NCBI GenBank assembly: GCA_009594995.1
Contig: VOPR01000006.1
Coordinates: 1-64,000 of the forward strand
Direction of reading: 5' to 3'
Source: Nitrospira sp.
Lineage (GTDB): Bacteria; Nitrospirota; Nitrospiria; Nitrospirales; Nitrospiraceae
DNA length: 64,000 bases
Shown here: one piece after another, positions 53,137 to 62,590 of the stretch
Position numbering within the stretch: position 1 is the first letter of the stretch
Layout of the letters: each line of letters starts with the position of its first letter
The notes under the pieces: generated by a model
The model's input: only the letters and a program-made list of their open reading frames with translations
Told to the model about the DNA's origin: nothing
Database searches by the model: none
Made by a program: the position numbers and the translations under genes

Positions 53137-54657
53137 TTAGAGTCGATAGAGCTCGCTGTATTTGGTCTCAAGATACCGAAGGAATGGCTCCGGGCTCACT
53201 CCGTTCCCGGTCACCCGTCGAGCGAGATGGTCGGGCGTGAACATGCGCCCCCACCGGTGGATCTTTTGCTCCAGCCACTGCCGAAGCGGGATGAGGTGCC
53301 CCGCGGCCACGTTTTCCTCCAATTGAGAAATTTCCTGCTTCGCCTGTTCGAAGAATTGCACTGAATAGAGGTTGCCCAAAGTGTAGGTAGGAAAGTATCC
53401 GAAGGCGCCCATCGACCAATGCACATCCTGAAGAACTCCATCCGCATCCCGTTCCGGCACGATACCCAGGTAGGACTGCATTTTTTCATTCCAGAGTCCG
53501 GGTAAGTCTTCCGGTTCTGCCCGGCCCTCGATGAGCGCCTGTTCGATTTCCACGCGCAGCATGATATGGAGGTTGTAGGTCAGCTCATCAGCCTCAACTC
53601 GAATGAGTGAGGGCGCGGCCCGGTTGATGGCGGCATAAAATTGATCAAGGGATACGGCGTTCAGTTGTTGTGGGAAGGTGTGTTGGAGGATCGGGTAAAA
53701 ACATTGCCAGAACGCGCGGGATCGTCCTATGCAGTTCTCCCACAGGCGCGACTGGCTTTCATGGAACCCGAGCGAAACAGACTCGCCGAGAGGGGAGCCG
53801 TAGAACCGTGGGTCGAGGCCCTGATCGTACAGACCATGTCCGCCTTCATGAATGCAACTGAAGAGGCATGATGGCAAATCCTTCTCGAAGACTCGCGTGG
53901 TGACCCGGACGTCCGTGGGGTGAAACGAGGTCGTGAAGGGGTGCGCCGAGAGGTCAAGGCGGCCGCGCTCGAAATCATACCCCATTGCCACCAGAACAAG
54001 CCGCCCGAACTCGAGCTGTTTGGTCTGATCGAAGCTCTGGTGTAAGCAGCTGTCATCGATGGTGACCGTGCTCGCCTGGACGCGCTGAAGAAGCGGGACA
54101 AGTCGCGCGCGAAGTTGGGCGAACAATGGCGTGAGTTGCGCCACAGTGGCGCCCGGTTCATACGTATCCAGGAGGGCGTCATAGGGTGAGTCGCGATATC
54201 CCAGATATCGGGCTTCATCCCGTTTGAGTTCAAGAATCGTCTTGAGTGACGGCAAAAATTTTGAAAACCGGTTTTCCTCCCGTGCCGTCACCCACGTTTG
54301 CTGAGCTAATGAGCACTCTCGGCTCAGGCGAATCACAAAGTCGGACGGAAGTTTTTTTGCGCGGCTGAAGTCGCGCCAGGTTTCGCGCAAGAGCGAACGG
54401 GAGGGCTCATCCCAAGTGTCCGTTGCCTGTCCGCTTGAGGGGTCGATCCATTCGGTCAGCAGCTTTTCAACCTCGGGGGACACAAGTTTCTCATGTGCGA
54501 GGCCTTCCAGCGTGGCAATCTGTTCGGCGCGCGCCGCTCCGCCGCCTGCGGGCATGTAGGTTTCCTGGTCCCACGAGAGGACGGAGGCCGCGCTCTGAAT
54601 GCGACGGATTTCCAAAAGTCGGGTCGTCAACGGTTCCAATGTCGCCAGTGTCTTCAC
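53137..54657 (-). CDS. Thermostable-type carboxypeptidase, M32 family
   Basis: A cytoplasmic zinc metallocarboxypeptidase of 506 residues, the normal family length. SWDQETYMPAGGG near the start, the metal motif HEGGH in CIHEGGHGLYDQGL, and GESVSLGFHESQSRLWEN with the Glu ligand are all present; DEPSRSLLRE lies in between. The GTG at 54657 has AAGGAG upstream. The open frame to 54765 is ignored because it adds unrelated residues. It is divergent from the methyltransferase gene. Confidence 0.95.
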   Translation of the reverse strand: MKTLATLEPLTTRLLEIRRIQSAASVLSWDQETYMPAGGGAARAEQIATLEGLAHEKLVSPEVEKLLTEWIDPSSGQATDTWDEPSRSLLRETWRDFSRAKKLPSDFVIRLSRECSLAQQTWVTAREENRFSKFLPSLKTILELKRDEARYLGYRDSPYDALLDTYEPGATVAQLTPLFAQLRARLVPLLQRVQASTVTIDDSCLHQSFDQTKQLEFGRLVLVAMGYDFERGRLDLSAHPFTTSFHPTDVRVTTRVFEKDLPSCLFSCIHEGGHGLYDQGLDPRFYGSPLGESVSLGFHESQSRLWENCIGRSRAFWQCFYPILQHTFPQQLNAVSLDQFYAAINRAAPSLIRVEADELTYNLHIMLRVEIEQALIEGRAEPEDLPGLWNEKMQSYLGIVPERDADGVLQDVHWSMGAFGYFPTYTLGNLYSVQFFEQAKQEISQLEENVAAGHLIPLRQWLEQKIHRWGRMFTPDHLARRVTGNGVSPEPFLRYLETKYSELYRL

Positions 54658-54741
54658 CTTCGCGCTCCTTCTTGAGGGATCTCCGTGGTATGATTCGCGG
54701 CCGTGCGAATTGTCGCACAACTCTCTCTCGGAGTGAAACCG

Positions 54742-55392
54742 ATGCCTGACCTCGTGTTGCCCCAAGTCGAAGCGTACGCTGCCGCGCAGTCCTTGCCCGA
54801 AACACCCGTTCGCCGGGCGCTACGTGAAGAAACCCACCGCACGATGGAATTTGCACGCATGCTGGTGGGGCCGCTGGAGGGAGGGTTCCTCCACCTGATG
54901 GCCCGTCTCGTACGGGCCGAGCGAGTCCTGGAAATCGGGATGTTTACAGGATACAGCGCCCTCTGTTTCGCCGAAGCATTACCCGCGCACGGCCGGGTCG
55001 TGACATGCGAGGTGGATGAAGAATCTGCAGCCGTGGCCCGCCGCTTTTTTTCGCAATCGCCGCATGGTGCGAAGATCGAAATCCGCATGGGCCCGGCGTT
55101 GGAGACGATGGCGGATCTGACCGGACCCTTCGATGTGATTTTTATCGATGCCGACAAACAGAACTATGTGAACTATTATCGTCGCGCGGTCGAGTTACTG
55201 TCGCCCCGCGGAGTGATTCTGATCGACAATGTCTTGTGGGATGGACAAGTCCTCCTCGATCCGCCGCCGGATGACCGTACGGCGGCCATCCAGGAACTCA
55301 ATCGGATCGTGGCGGCTGATTCGCGTGTCAACGCCGTATTGGCGACCATCCGGGATGGTCTCTGGATCATCACGCCGACCGCGTCGCATTAA
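54742..55392 (+). CDS. SAM-dependent O-methyltransferase, CCoAOMT-like
   Basis: The 216-residue enzyme has the class I methyltransferase motif RVLEIGMFTGYSAL, then VVTCEVDEESAAVARRFF, VIFIDADKQNYVNYY with the metal-binding Asp, and LIDNVLWDGQV. This is the catechol/caffeoyl-CoA O-methyltransferase family; the substrate is unknown. The ATG at 54742 has CGGAG upstream; a GTG at 54703 is in frame. A short inverted repeat (GTGCGA/TCGCAC) lies between it and the divergent peptidase. Confidence 0.93.
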   Translation: MPDLVLPQVEAYAAAQSLPETPVRRALREETHRTMEFARMLVGPLEGGFLHLMARLVRAERVLEIGMFTGYSALCFAEALPAHGRVVTCEVDEESAAVARRFFSQSPHGAKIEIRMGPALETMADLTGPFDVIFIDADKQNYVNYYRRAVELLSPRGVILIDNVLWDGQVLLDPPPDDRTAAIQELNRIVAADSRVNAVLATIRDGLWIITPTASH

Positions 55393-55451
55393 TAACCATT
55401 GCCGGCGACTGTCAGGTCGCACGGTCTATGCCAAACCCGAGGGAATAAGTG

Positions 55452-56363
55452 ATGGAAAAACCGTCCGCACCAGCTGCCTATGCTGCGCTCACCATGTCGG
55501 CGCTGGTCTGGGGCGGGTCCATCGTGGGACAAAAGCTGGCGCTGGGCGCCTTTTCGGCGGTTGAAACATCCCTGTTGCGTGGCATCGGTGCGCTGGCGAT
55601 TTTGATTCCGTTCTGGTGGTGGACGGAAAGCGGACGCACCACATTCACGGTCCGCGACGTCAAGCTCCTGTCGCTGCTGGGATTGGGTGTGCTCGGCAAC
55701 CATCTGCTGACGCTATTTGGCCTCCGCTATGTCGGCGCATCGACGGCCGGCGTGATTATCGGGGCCAGCCCGGCCATTACGGCGCTCCTGTCGTCTCTGT
55801 TGGTGCGCGATATTCCCTTCAGAACGGTTGCCGGCGGGTGTGCAGTGTCGTTTGCTGGAGTGGCGCTTGTCTCGGGAGTCGGAGGGAATGCTCCAAGCGG
55901 GGATAATCCCTGGTTGGGGGGCACGCTGGTCCTGTTGGGGTTGGTAAGCTGGGCGTTGTACTCCATCGGCGGCCGGCAGGTGATGGAGCGACTCTCGCCC
56001 TTGACCGTCAACTGGACGACGCTGCTGCTCTCGCTGGTACTTCAGATCCCCCTTCTGTGGACCGATCAGAAGTTGCTCCTGACCGGCCCCAGTGTCGTGC
56101 CGATTTCTGGATGGCTGGCACTGGGCTATCTCGTGGTGTTCGCCACGGCCTTGGGACAACAGGCCTGGTTGTATGGCGTGCAAGGGGTTGGGCCTTCGCG
56201 AGCGGGCGTGTTCGTTAACCTCATTCCGGTGTCGGCGCTCCTGTTATCCGCCCTCATTCTGGGTGAAGCGATCGGCGTACGAGAGGTTGCGGGCATTGGC
56301 CTGATTCTCGCGGGGGTCTGGTTGGTCGGCTGGCAATCGGCTCGGCTCAAGCGCGTGGAATAG
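55452..56363 (+). CDS. EamA-family drug/metabolite transporter
   Basis: The 303-residue membrane protein has about ten helices in two EamA repeats. LVWGGSIVGQKLAL and ISVETSLLRGIGAL-like segments mark the first, and ALGYLVVFATALGQQAWLYGVQ and PVSALLLSALILGEAIGVREVAGIGLILAGVWL the second. Members export amino acids or other metabolites; the substrate cannot be told. GAGGGA precedes the start (GTG at 55449 or ATG at 55452). It is 60 bases after the methyltransferase gene. Confidence 0.92.
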   Translation: MEKPSAPAAYAALTMSALVWGGSIVGQKLALGAFSAVETSLLRGIGALAILIPFWWWTESGRTTFTVRDVKLLSLLGLGVLGNHLLTLFGLRYVGASTAGVIIGASPAITALLSSLLVRDIPFRTVAGGCAVSFAGVALVSGVGGNAPSGDNPWLGGTLVLLGLVSWALYSIGGRQVMERLSPLTVNWTTLLLSLVLQIPLLWTDQKLLLTGPSVVPISGWLALGYLVVFATALGQQAWLYGVQGVGPSRAGVFVNLIPVSALLLSALILGEAIGVREVAGIGLILAGVWLVGWQSARLKRVE

Positions 56364-56578
56364 TTTCGTGGTTCGGTGAATAGATCTTCCTTTCTTGCCC
56401 TGTGAATCCCTGTTGCTTTTCTTCCCACTGTCGCCTGGTTTCCGGCTCTGTAGTATGATGCGCAGCGGAGATTGACCTCGATCCGTGGATCTGCGGCGCA
56501 GGTCGTCAGCGTGTCATTTCGTTCGATCCTGATGGTCTGTGGGTGAGCCGTTCTCGGCCTCACAAGCGGGAGAGATGA

Positions 56579-58111
56579 ATGGTTGATCCCAACGATGGCG
56601 GTTTGAGCAGGCTGGTGGTGATCTCAACCAGGCCTGACGGGATTATCACCGGCTTCAACAGCGCGGCTGAGCGATTGTTGGGGGTGAGCGCCGACAAGGT
56701 CGTCGGGCAAGTCACCCCGGCCGTCTTTCATGATCCTGTCGAGGTGGACCGTCGAAGGGATGCCATTGCGGCTCAGTCGGGAGAGGTGATTGCGGATCCG
56801 TTCCGCGTCATTGTCGCCCAGGCCGCGGTTGGCCGGATGATTGAGGACGAGTGGACCTATCTAGATCAGAGCGGTTACCGGTTTCCCATGCTTCTCTCCG
56901 TGAGTGCGCTTCCTGACGAATATGGAACCATTGTGGGATATTGCTTAGCCGCAAAGGATCGTCGCGGACAGTTGCAGGCCGAGGCACTGCTTCGCCGGCA
57001 GGCGAAGCTCCTCGACCTGGCGAATGACGCCATTCTCGTTCGCGACCTGGTGGGGGATACGATTACGTATTGGAATGACGGGGCAGTGCGTTTATACGGA
57101 TGGCGGGCGGAGGAAGCGTTAGGCGCCTATATTCACAGTTTCTTAAGCACAACTTTTCCCCTCCCCTTAGAAGATATCAAACGAGAATTTCTGGAGAAAG
57201 GGTTCTGGCGTGGCGAGCTGGTGCATATCACCCGTGCGGGCAAGGCCATTACGGTCTCAAGCCGGTGGACGTTGCTGCGAGACTCGGCCGGTGTGCCGAG
57301 CGGCAGTCTTGAACTGAACACGGATATTACCGAGCAAAAACAAGCGCAGAAGGCGCTGAAGGATGCGCACGAAGAGCTGGAATTGCGCGTAATGGAACGC
57401 ACGGCGGCCTTGCGCGAGGCCAATGAACGGTTACGGGTGCTCTCGCGCCGTCTGATGGAAATTCAGGAGTTGGAACGGCGCGCGATTGCCCGCGATTTGC
57501 ACGATGAGATCGGGCAGGCCCTGACTGCCATTAAGTTGAATTTGCGGGAGCTTCGGACGCTTCCCAATTGCGAGCCGGTGGAGGAGCAGATTGCGGATAG
57601 TCTGGAGATATTGGCGCAGGTGCTGCAACGAGTCCGCAGCCTGGCATTGGATTTGCGGCCTTCTTTGCTGGATGAATTGGGGTTGGTGCCTGCTCTCCGT
57701 TGGTACGTCGGCCGCCAGGCGGAACGCGCGGGCTGGGACCTGCAATTCTCTGTCGAGGGTCTCACCGGCCGGCCGTCTCCGGAGATCGAGATTGCCTGCT
57801 TCCGGCTCACGCAAGAAGCACTTACCAACGTCGTGCGCCATTCGCGAGCGAAGAGAGTCGAGGTGCTCCTGGAGAAATCTTCGGAACTGTTGACGCTGGT
57901 GATTCGCGACAATGGGATCGGGTTTGACTCTGAGGCGGTACGTACCGGCAGCCGTGTCGGCACTAGTGTCGGATTGTCCGGCATGGAAGAGCGGGTCCAA
58001 CTAGCGGGGGGAAAAATCACCATTGAATCAACCCCGGATGTGGGTACCCAGATCCGGGCATCGTTTCCAGCCGGCCCTGCTTTTGACGGAGTCCCGGAGG
58101 TGTCACCATGA
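56579..58111 (+). CDS. PAS-domain sensor histidine kinase, NarX/DesK type
   Basis: The 510-residue protein has no membrane helix. Two PAS domains (about 10-130 and 140-250), a coiled coil (KALKDAHEELELRVMERTAAL), and the HisKA_3 dimerisation domain with the phospho-His in RAIARDLHDEIGQAL are followed by an HATPase_c domain: LTQEALTNVVRHS, RDNGIGFD and SGMEERVQLAGG. It should sense a cytoplasmic signal such as redox, ligand or light. It overlaps the response regulator gene by 4 bases (ATGA), a certain cognate pair. GGGAGAG precedes the ATG. Confidence 0.95.
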   Translation: MVDPNDGGLSRLVVISTRPDGIITGFNSAAERLLGVSADKVVGQVTPAVFHDPVEVDRRRDAIAAQSGEVIADPFRVIVAQAAVGRMIEDEWTYLDQSGYRFPMLLSVSALPDEYGTIVGYCLAAKDRRGQLQAEALLRRQAKLLDLANDAILVRDLVGDTITYWNDGAVRLYGWRAEEALGAYIHSFLSTTFPLPLEDIKREFLEKGFWRGELVHITRAGKAITVSSRWTLLRDSAGVPSGSLELNTDITEQKQAQKALKDAHEELELRVMERTAALREANERLRVLSRRLMEIQELERRAIARDLHDEIGQALTAIKLNLRELRTLPNCEPVEEQIADSLEILAQVLQRVRSLALDLRPSLLDELGLVPALRWYVGRQAERAGWDLQFSVEGLTGRPSPEIEIACFRLTQEALTNVVRHSRAKRVEVLLEKSSELLTLVIRDNGIGFDSEAVRTGSRVGTSVGLSGMEERVQLAGGKITIESTPDVGTQIRASFPAGPAFDGVPEVSP

Positions 58112-58761
58112 ACAAAATCAGAGTGTTATTGGCAGAGGATCACACGTTGGTGCGGGCAGGGTTCCGGGCTCTGCTGGAGAAGCTGGACGGAATCCAGGTC
58201 ATCGGAGAGGTGAGCGATGGCCGGGACGCGCTGCGCGTGTCAAAAGAGCTGGAGCCTGAGGTGGTATTGATGGACATTGCCATGTCCGGGATGAATGGGC
58301 TAGAGGCAACGAGCCGTATGCGGCAAGAATGCCCCAGAACAAAGGTGCTCATGCTGACCATGTACACCAACGAAGAATATCTCAAAGAAGCCTTACGTGC
58401 CGGTGCAGCCGGATATTTGCTGAAGGATGCCGACCGCCCCGAATTGGAGCTGGCAATCAAGACGGTGTGCCGGGGGGAAACCTATTTGACCCCGGCCATG
58501 GCCAAATTCACCCTCGATGCCTATTGCCGTCAGGATGACTCTTCGATGGGACCATTGGGCAAATTAACCGGGCGCCAGCGCGAAGTTCTGCAGCTGATTG
58601 CCGAAGGGTGCTCAACGAAGCAGATTGCCCATCGCCTTGATCTGAGCGTGAAGACCGTGGAAACGCATCGCGCTCAATTGATGGAACGGCTGGAGATTCA
58701 CGATGTTCCAGGGCTGGTACGACTGGCTATTCGGACGGGGTTAGTTCGATCCGATACCTGA
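58108..58761 (+). CDS. NarL/LuxR-type response regulator
   Basis: The 217-residue partner of the upstream kinase. The receiver domain has LLAEDHTLVRAGF, phospho-Asp in EVVLMDIAMSGMNG, and LLKDADRPE with the Lys. The LuxR-type helix-turn-helix has LTGRQREVLQLIAEGCSTKQIAHRL and KTVETHRAQLMERL. The target genes are unknown. The next gene has its own candidate promoter. Confidence 0.96.
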   Translation: MNKIRVLLAEDHTLVRAGFRALLEKLDGIQVIGEVSDGRDALRVSKELEPEVVLMDIAMSGMNGLEATSRMRQECPRTKVLMLTMYTNEEYLKEALRAGAAGYLLKDADRPELELAIKTVCRGETYLTPAMAKFTLDAYCRQDDSSMGPLGKLTGRQREVLQLIAEGCSTKQIAHRLDLSVKTVETHRAQLMERLEIHDVPGLVRLAIRTGLVRSDT

Positions 58762-58793
58762 GAGTTGACCACGTGCGCCGGGAGCATCTCGCC

Positions 58794-58822
58794 TCGACTC
58801 CTTTTGAAGATTCAGGTACACT
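58794..58822 (+). promoter_or_regulatory. Candidate promoter for the oxidoreductase gene
   Basis: TCGACT (58794-58799), a 17-nt spacer and TACACT (58817-58822), about 130 bases before the start codon. Each box matches consensus at 4 of 6. Confidence 0.4.
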
Positions 58823-58951
58823 AAGTGTGTTTCTCAGGGGTTCTTCCATGGTCCTCCTCTGGTTTCGATATCACTCAGGCCGCCTATCTAACGAACGTGC
58901 GCGGTTAGGTTGTGGGTGCGTGCCGGGTCCCTGCCTTCGTGTGGTCGTTGA

Positions 58952-60031
58952 ATGACAAAGTTGCGGCTGGGCGTCATCGGGACAGGAGCCTTTGCTGAGG
59001 CTTGCCATGTGCCGGGGTTGCAATCCCATCCGCATGCGGAGGTCGTCGCGCTCTGCGGGCGGGACCTTGCACGAACTCGGGCCCTGGCCGAACGGCTTCA
59101 CGTGCCGGAGATTACGACCGACTATCGAGAGCTGTGTGCGCGAAAGGATCTCGACGCGATCACGATTGCGACGCCGAATGCTTGTCATGCCGCTCAGGCC
59201 CAGGCGGCGTTCGCGGCCGGTAAACACGTGTTTTGCGAGAAGCCGTTGGGCATGTCGGTGAGGGAAGTGCGCGAGATGCTACGGATTGCCGAGGGCAGTC
59301 ACAGGGTGCACCAGGTCGCCTTCACCTATCGTTATTTGTACGGGGTTCAAGAGTTGAAGCGCCGAGTCCTGCAAGGAGACGTCGGGGCTCCCTATTATGT
59401 ACGGGTCAAGCATGAGTCCTGGGAAGGCCTTCATCCGGATGCCAAGGTCGGGTTCCGGGAGAAGCTCGATCTCGGGGGTGGGGGAGTTCTCTATGATGTC
59501 GGCTCCCATTTATTTGATCTCGTTCAGTTTGTGTTCGGTCCGGTTCACTCGGTTCTGGGAGACATGATTCTGGTGCCGCGCGAACGTCTCGATCCTAAAA
59601 CCGGCGCCCTGGTCCCGGTGGAAACGGATGATGTCGTATCGGCGTGGTTTTGTTGTGAAAATGGGGTGCACGGGCACTTGTTTGCGAGTCGCGCGACCCC
59701 GAGCTCAGGCGAAAAGGCGTTTATTGAAGTGGTCGGTTCGCAAGGTGCACTGAAAGCCTCATTGAGTCGAGGCTCCGTGGATGTGCTGAGCCTGTCCCGC
59801 CCGATGCACCCGGCGTGGGAGCGTGTTCCGTTGCCGGAAGGCGCGGCTGATGGCCAAGCTCATTGTCTGCCTCGCATGATGGGGAGTTTTGTGGAGGCCT
59901 GCCTTCGCGGGAAGCTGGATGGGGCCGTCGATGCGTCGTTTCACGATGGTCTCGCCGTGCAGCAAGCTATGGAGGGGGTTCAAGAGGCATCGCAGAAACA
60001 GGCGTGGATCCGGCTCACAGGTGATGATTGA
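58952..60031 (+). CDS. Gfo/Idh/MocA-family oxidoreductase
   Basis: The 359-residue protein has an N-terminal Rossmann domain (RLGVIGTGAFAEACHVPGL), the conserved GKHVFCEKPLGMS with the catalytic-region Lys, and the C-terminal substrate domain (LDLGGGGVLYDVGSHLFDLVQFVFG). These enzymes oxidise or reduce sugars, often nucleotide sugars, with NAD(P). It leads a group of glycan genes, so a sugar-modifying role is likely; the substrate is unknown. Confidence 0.92.
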   Translation: MTKLRLGVIGTGAFAEACHVPGLQSHPHAEVVALCGRDLARTRALAERLHVPEITTDYRELCARKDLDAITIATPNACHAAQAQAAFAAGKHVFCEKPLGMSVREVREMLRIAEGSHRVHQVAFTYRYLYGVQELKRRVLQGDVGAPYYVRVKHESWEGLHPDAKVGFREKLDLGGGGVLYDVGSHLFDLVQFVFGPVHSVLGDMILVPRERLDPKTGALVPVETDDVVSAWFCCENGVHGHLFASRATPSSGEKAFIEVVGSQGALKASLSRGSVDVLSLSRPMHPAWERVPLPEGAADGQAHCLPRMMGSFVEACLRGKLDGAVDASFHDGLAVQQAMEGVQEASQKQAWIRLTGDD

Positions 60032-60385
60032 TGCTCTATCCCTGACGCCTCTTTGCCACTGCGCGATCCCTTAGCGTAACAGGTTGCCCGGCGACGATGG
60101 GACTGTGGGTAACATTCCAAATTACGAGCAGACCTCCTGCCGAGTTCGTTCGCGAGATGGCGCGTCTAGTGGAGCGGGCATTCGGGGTATCGAGCATTTT
60201 ACTAGACACATAAATCGACCTCGGCTACTGTCCATATTGAACTCGGTTTGCGGAACAGCTACTGCTTCAATTTGGAACATAGGTGCCACGGTCTGGTGCC
60301 TGGTGCGAAATCATCGGAACAGGGCGCGTTACCATCCACAAAGACAGGTGTTCACCGGGTTGAGGCGGAAGGGGATGTTGGTCGT
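60032..60385. other. 354-base gap between the oxidoreductase and glycosyltransferase genes
   Basis: It is more AT-rich than its neighbours around 60195-60260 (for example CATTTTACTAGACACATAAATC). The frame of the next gene stays open to 60248, but without family similarity. No clear promoter, RNA or repeat was recognised. Confidence 0.45.
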
Positions 60386-61663
60386 ATGAGTCAGGATCTC
60401 TCGCTTGCTCAGCAAGATAAATCATCCGACAAGGGAGTGGCCAAGCCTGTCATGCGTCCTCTAGTGAGCGTGGTCATCCCGACGTACAAGCGTGCCCAGC
60501 TTTTGAGGAAAGCTATTCTCTCGGCGCTCGCGCAAGAGCAGGCGGGGGAGCTTTTTGAAATGGAGATCATCGTGGTGGACGATTGTTCGCCCGATGATAC
60601 GGCCAAAGTGGTGGCCGAATTCCCCACGGTTCAATACTTCAGACTGCCGGAGAATCGCGGCGCTTCCGGTGCGCGTAACGCGGGGATCAAGCGTGCCAAA
60701 GGCAAATATGTGGCATTGCTGGACGACGATGACGAGTTTCTCACGCACAAGTTGATGGTGCAGGTCCCGCTGATGGAGGCCCATCCGGAGGTGGGTGTTC
60801 TGTATGGACAGAGTGTGGTGACAGGCGGAGAAACACCGTTGTTGCTGTGGCCGGAATGGGGCGCATCGGGAAATGTGTTTGAGGAGTTTGTGACGAGAAC
60901 CGATGATTTTCTTCACCCCCCGACCTGGCTGGTGCGGCGCGAATTATTCGAGCAGGCTGGATTTTTCGATGAGAGCAAGGCCGGGATGGAGCACTACGAT
61001 ATGGCGCTCCGTATCGCGGCCCTCACTCCATGGATGTTTCTTTCCGGCGGGCCGGTGGCTCGCGGCAGATATTCTCAGCAGGGGCTGTGGTACAGCACCA
61101 TCGCCAACGGGACCAACGAACAGCAATTGCCGAAAATTATAGAAGCGGCCTTGACCCGACTGCCGGCAACGGCGGCCGCCGACCGCGTGCGTCGAAAGGC
61201 GAGAGCGGCGGTCTGCGCAAGTATCGCCCATCAGCGTTGGTGGGCCGGCGGTGGCCTGGAACCGACGAAAGCCTATTTGCTGACGGCGGTGCGCACGGCC
61301 CCCTGGATGCTGCAGGAGGCAGCGGTTGTGGACTGGTTGAAACGCATCGCCAGCAGGCTCGCTGGGTCCTCGGCCCATCCAATTCAAGCCGTGAAGGCAT
61401 TCTGGCAGGAGATTGCGCAGGCAACGGCCGGTGCGCCAGCGGCTGACACCGGTTCATTGCGGAGGCTGTTGGGGGAATTGCTTACGGCGGCGGCCATTAG
61501 CATGAAGACTGGATCTCCACGAAGGGCCCCGCTCGTGGCAGTCAGCGCAGTGCTCAATGATCCCAGCTCATGGATGCATCCCGCTCGGCTGGTCTCCCTC
61601 TACCGTGCCTGGACTCAGGAGTCTGCTGCCCCGGCTGGGGGGAAGGGAGCCTCGGTCTCATAA
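60386..61663 (+). CDS. Family 2 glycosyltransferase with C-terminal extension
   Basis: The 425-residue protein begins with about 27 polar residues and then the GT-A domain: VSVVIPTYKRAQLLRKAI, IIVVDDCSPDDT, ENRGASGARNAGIKRAKG and the nucleotide-sugar metal motif LLDDDDEF. After about residue 250 comes a helical extension of 170 residues without a known domain. The ATG at 60386 is preceded by GGAAGGGG. It probably adds a sugar to a lipid-linked or surface glycan. Confidence 0.9.
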   Translation: MSQDLSLAQQDKSSDKGVAKPVMRPLVSVVIPTYKRAQLLRKAILSALAQEQAGELFEMEIIVVDDCSPDDTAKVVAEFPTVQYFRLPENRGASGARNAGIKRAKGKYVALLDDDDEFLTHKLMVQVPLMEAHPEVGVLYGQSVVTGGETPLLLWPEWGASGNVFEEFVTRTDDFLHPPTWLVRRELFEQAGFFDESKAGMEHYDMALRIAALTPWMFLSGGPVARGRYSQQGLWYSTIANGTNEQQLPKIIEAALTRLPATAAADRVRRKARAAVCASIAHQRWWAGGGLEPTKAYLLTAVRTAPWMLQEAAVVDWLKRIASRLAGSSAHPIQAVKAFWQEIAQATAGAPAADTGSLRRLLGELLTAAAISMKTGSPRRAPLVAVSAVLNDPSSWMHPARLVSLYRAWTQESAAPAGGKGASVS

Positions 61664-61700
61664 CAGGGTGCTGGTGAGACGCTTGGAGTTCGGGGACAGC

Positions 61701-62576
61701 ATGACACTCAGCATCATTATTCCGTGCCGCAATGCTGCACGTACGATCGGCGAAACGCTGCAGGCCCTGGCTGATCAGTCATGGCCGGGAGCGTGGGAAG
61801 TCATCGTGGCGGACAACGGATCGACCGACGATCTTGCGCGAGTGGTCGCCCGATACACGCTGCGCATCCCCGGCCTTCGCCTCGTGGATGCCTCGGGACG
61901 ACGCGGCGCATCCTACGCAAGAAATGTGGGAGTCAAGGCAGCCACAGGCGAAGGAATTCTGTTTTGTGATGCAGACGACATTCCGGCGCCGGGGTGGGCA
62001 ATTGCGATGGAAGCCGCCTTGCGGGCGCATGGGTTTGTTGCCTCCCGTCTGGAGTTTGAGAAGCTGAACAGCCCGGCGGTTCGAGCCGCCCGCGGTTGTA
62101 CGCAGGTGGCTGGGCTCCAACAGTTTCGGTTCTTACCGTTTGTGCATGCCGGTGCGGGAACCCTTGGCATCACACGGGCCTTGCACGACGCAATCCAGGG
62201 CTTTGACGAAGCCATTCCCATTTGTGAGGACATCGACTACTGCATGCGAGTGCAACAGCAAGGTGTCAAGCTGGAGTTTGTGTCGGAGGCTGTGCTCCAC
62301 TGTCGCCTCCGGGCCAGCAAGAAGGGCGTCTACTCGCAGGCCTCACAATATGCCGAATACGAGGTCTACCTGTATAAGAAGTATGGGGCCGGCTCTCTGT
62401 GGGAATGGTGGCGCTGGCGCAAATATCTGCAGTCCTGGCGGATGTTGTTCGGGCGTCTGTCGGAATTGCTCCGCACGCCGGAAGGTAAGACGATGTTGGC
62501 CTGGCGAGTGGGTCGCCTGATGGGACTGCTCAAGGGCAGTTTACGATTCGGCGCGTCTCCGGTGATGGTTGAATAG
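61701..62576 (+). CDS. Family 2 glycosyltransferase
   Basis: The 291-residue GT-A enzyme starts with SIIIPCRNAARTIGETLQAL, then VIVADNGSTDDL, GASYARNVGVKAATGE and the metal motif LFCDADDIPAPGW. IPICEDIDYCMRVQQ is the ED segment of the acceptor site. The ATG at 61701 gives the family N-terminus; the frame is open back into the preceding gene. It is part of the glycan cluster, 37 bases after the first glycosyltransferase. Confidence 0.92.
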   Translation: MTLSIIIPCRNAARTIGETLQALADQSWPGAWEVIVADNGSTDDLARVVARYTLRIPGLRLVDASGRRGASYARNVGVKAATGEGILFCDADDIPAPGWAIAMEAALRAHGFVASRLEFEKLNSPAVRAARGCTQVAGLQQFRFLPFVHAGAGTLGITRALHDAIQGFDEAIPICEDIDYCMRVQQQGVKLEFVSEAVLHCRLRASKKGVYSQASQYAEYEVYLYKKYGAGSLWEWWRWRKYLQSWRMLFGRLSELLRTPEGKTMLAWRVGRLMGLLKGSLRFGASPVMVE

Positions 62577-62590
62577 GGGTAGGAACACGT

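Noticed and set aside
55393..55448. Small riboswitch before the EamA transporter
   Set aside because: Some pairing is possible (GCGAC/GTCGC), but no known riboswitch signature could be matched.
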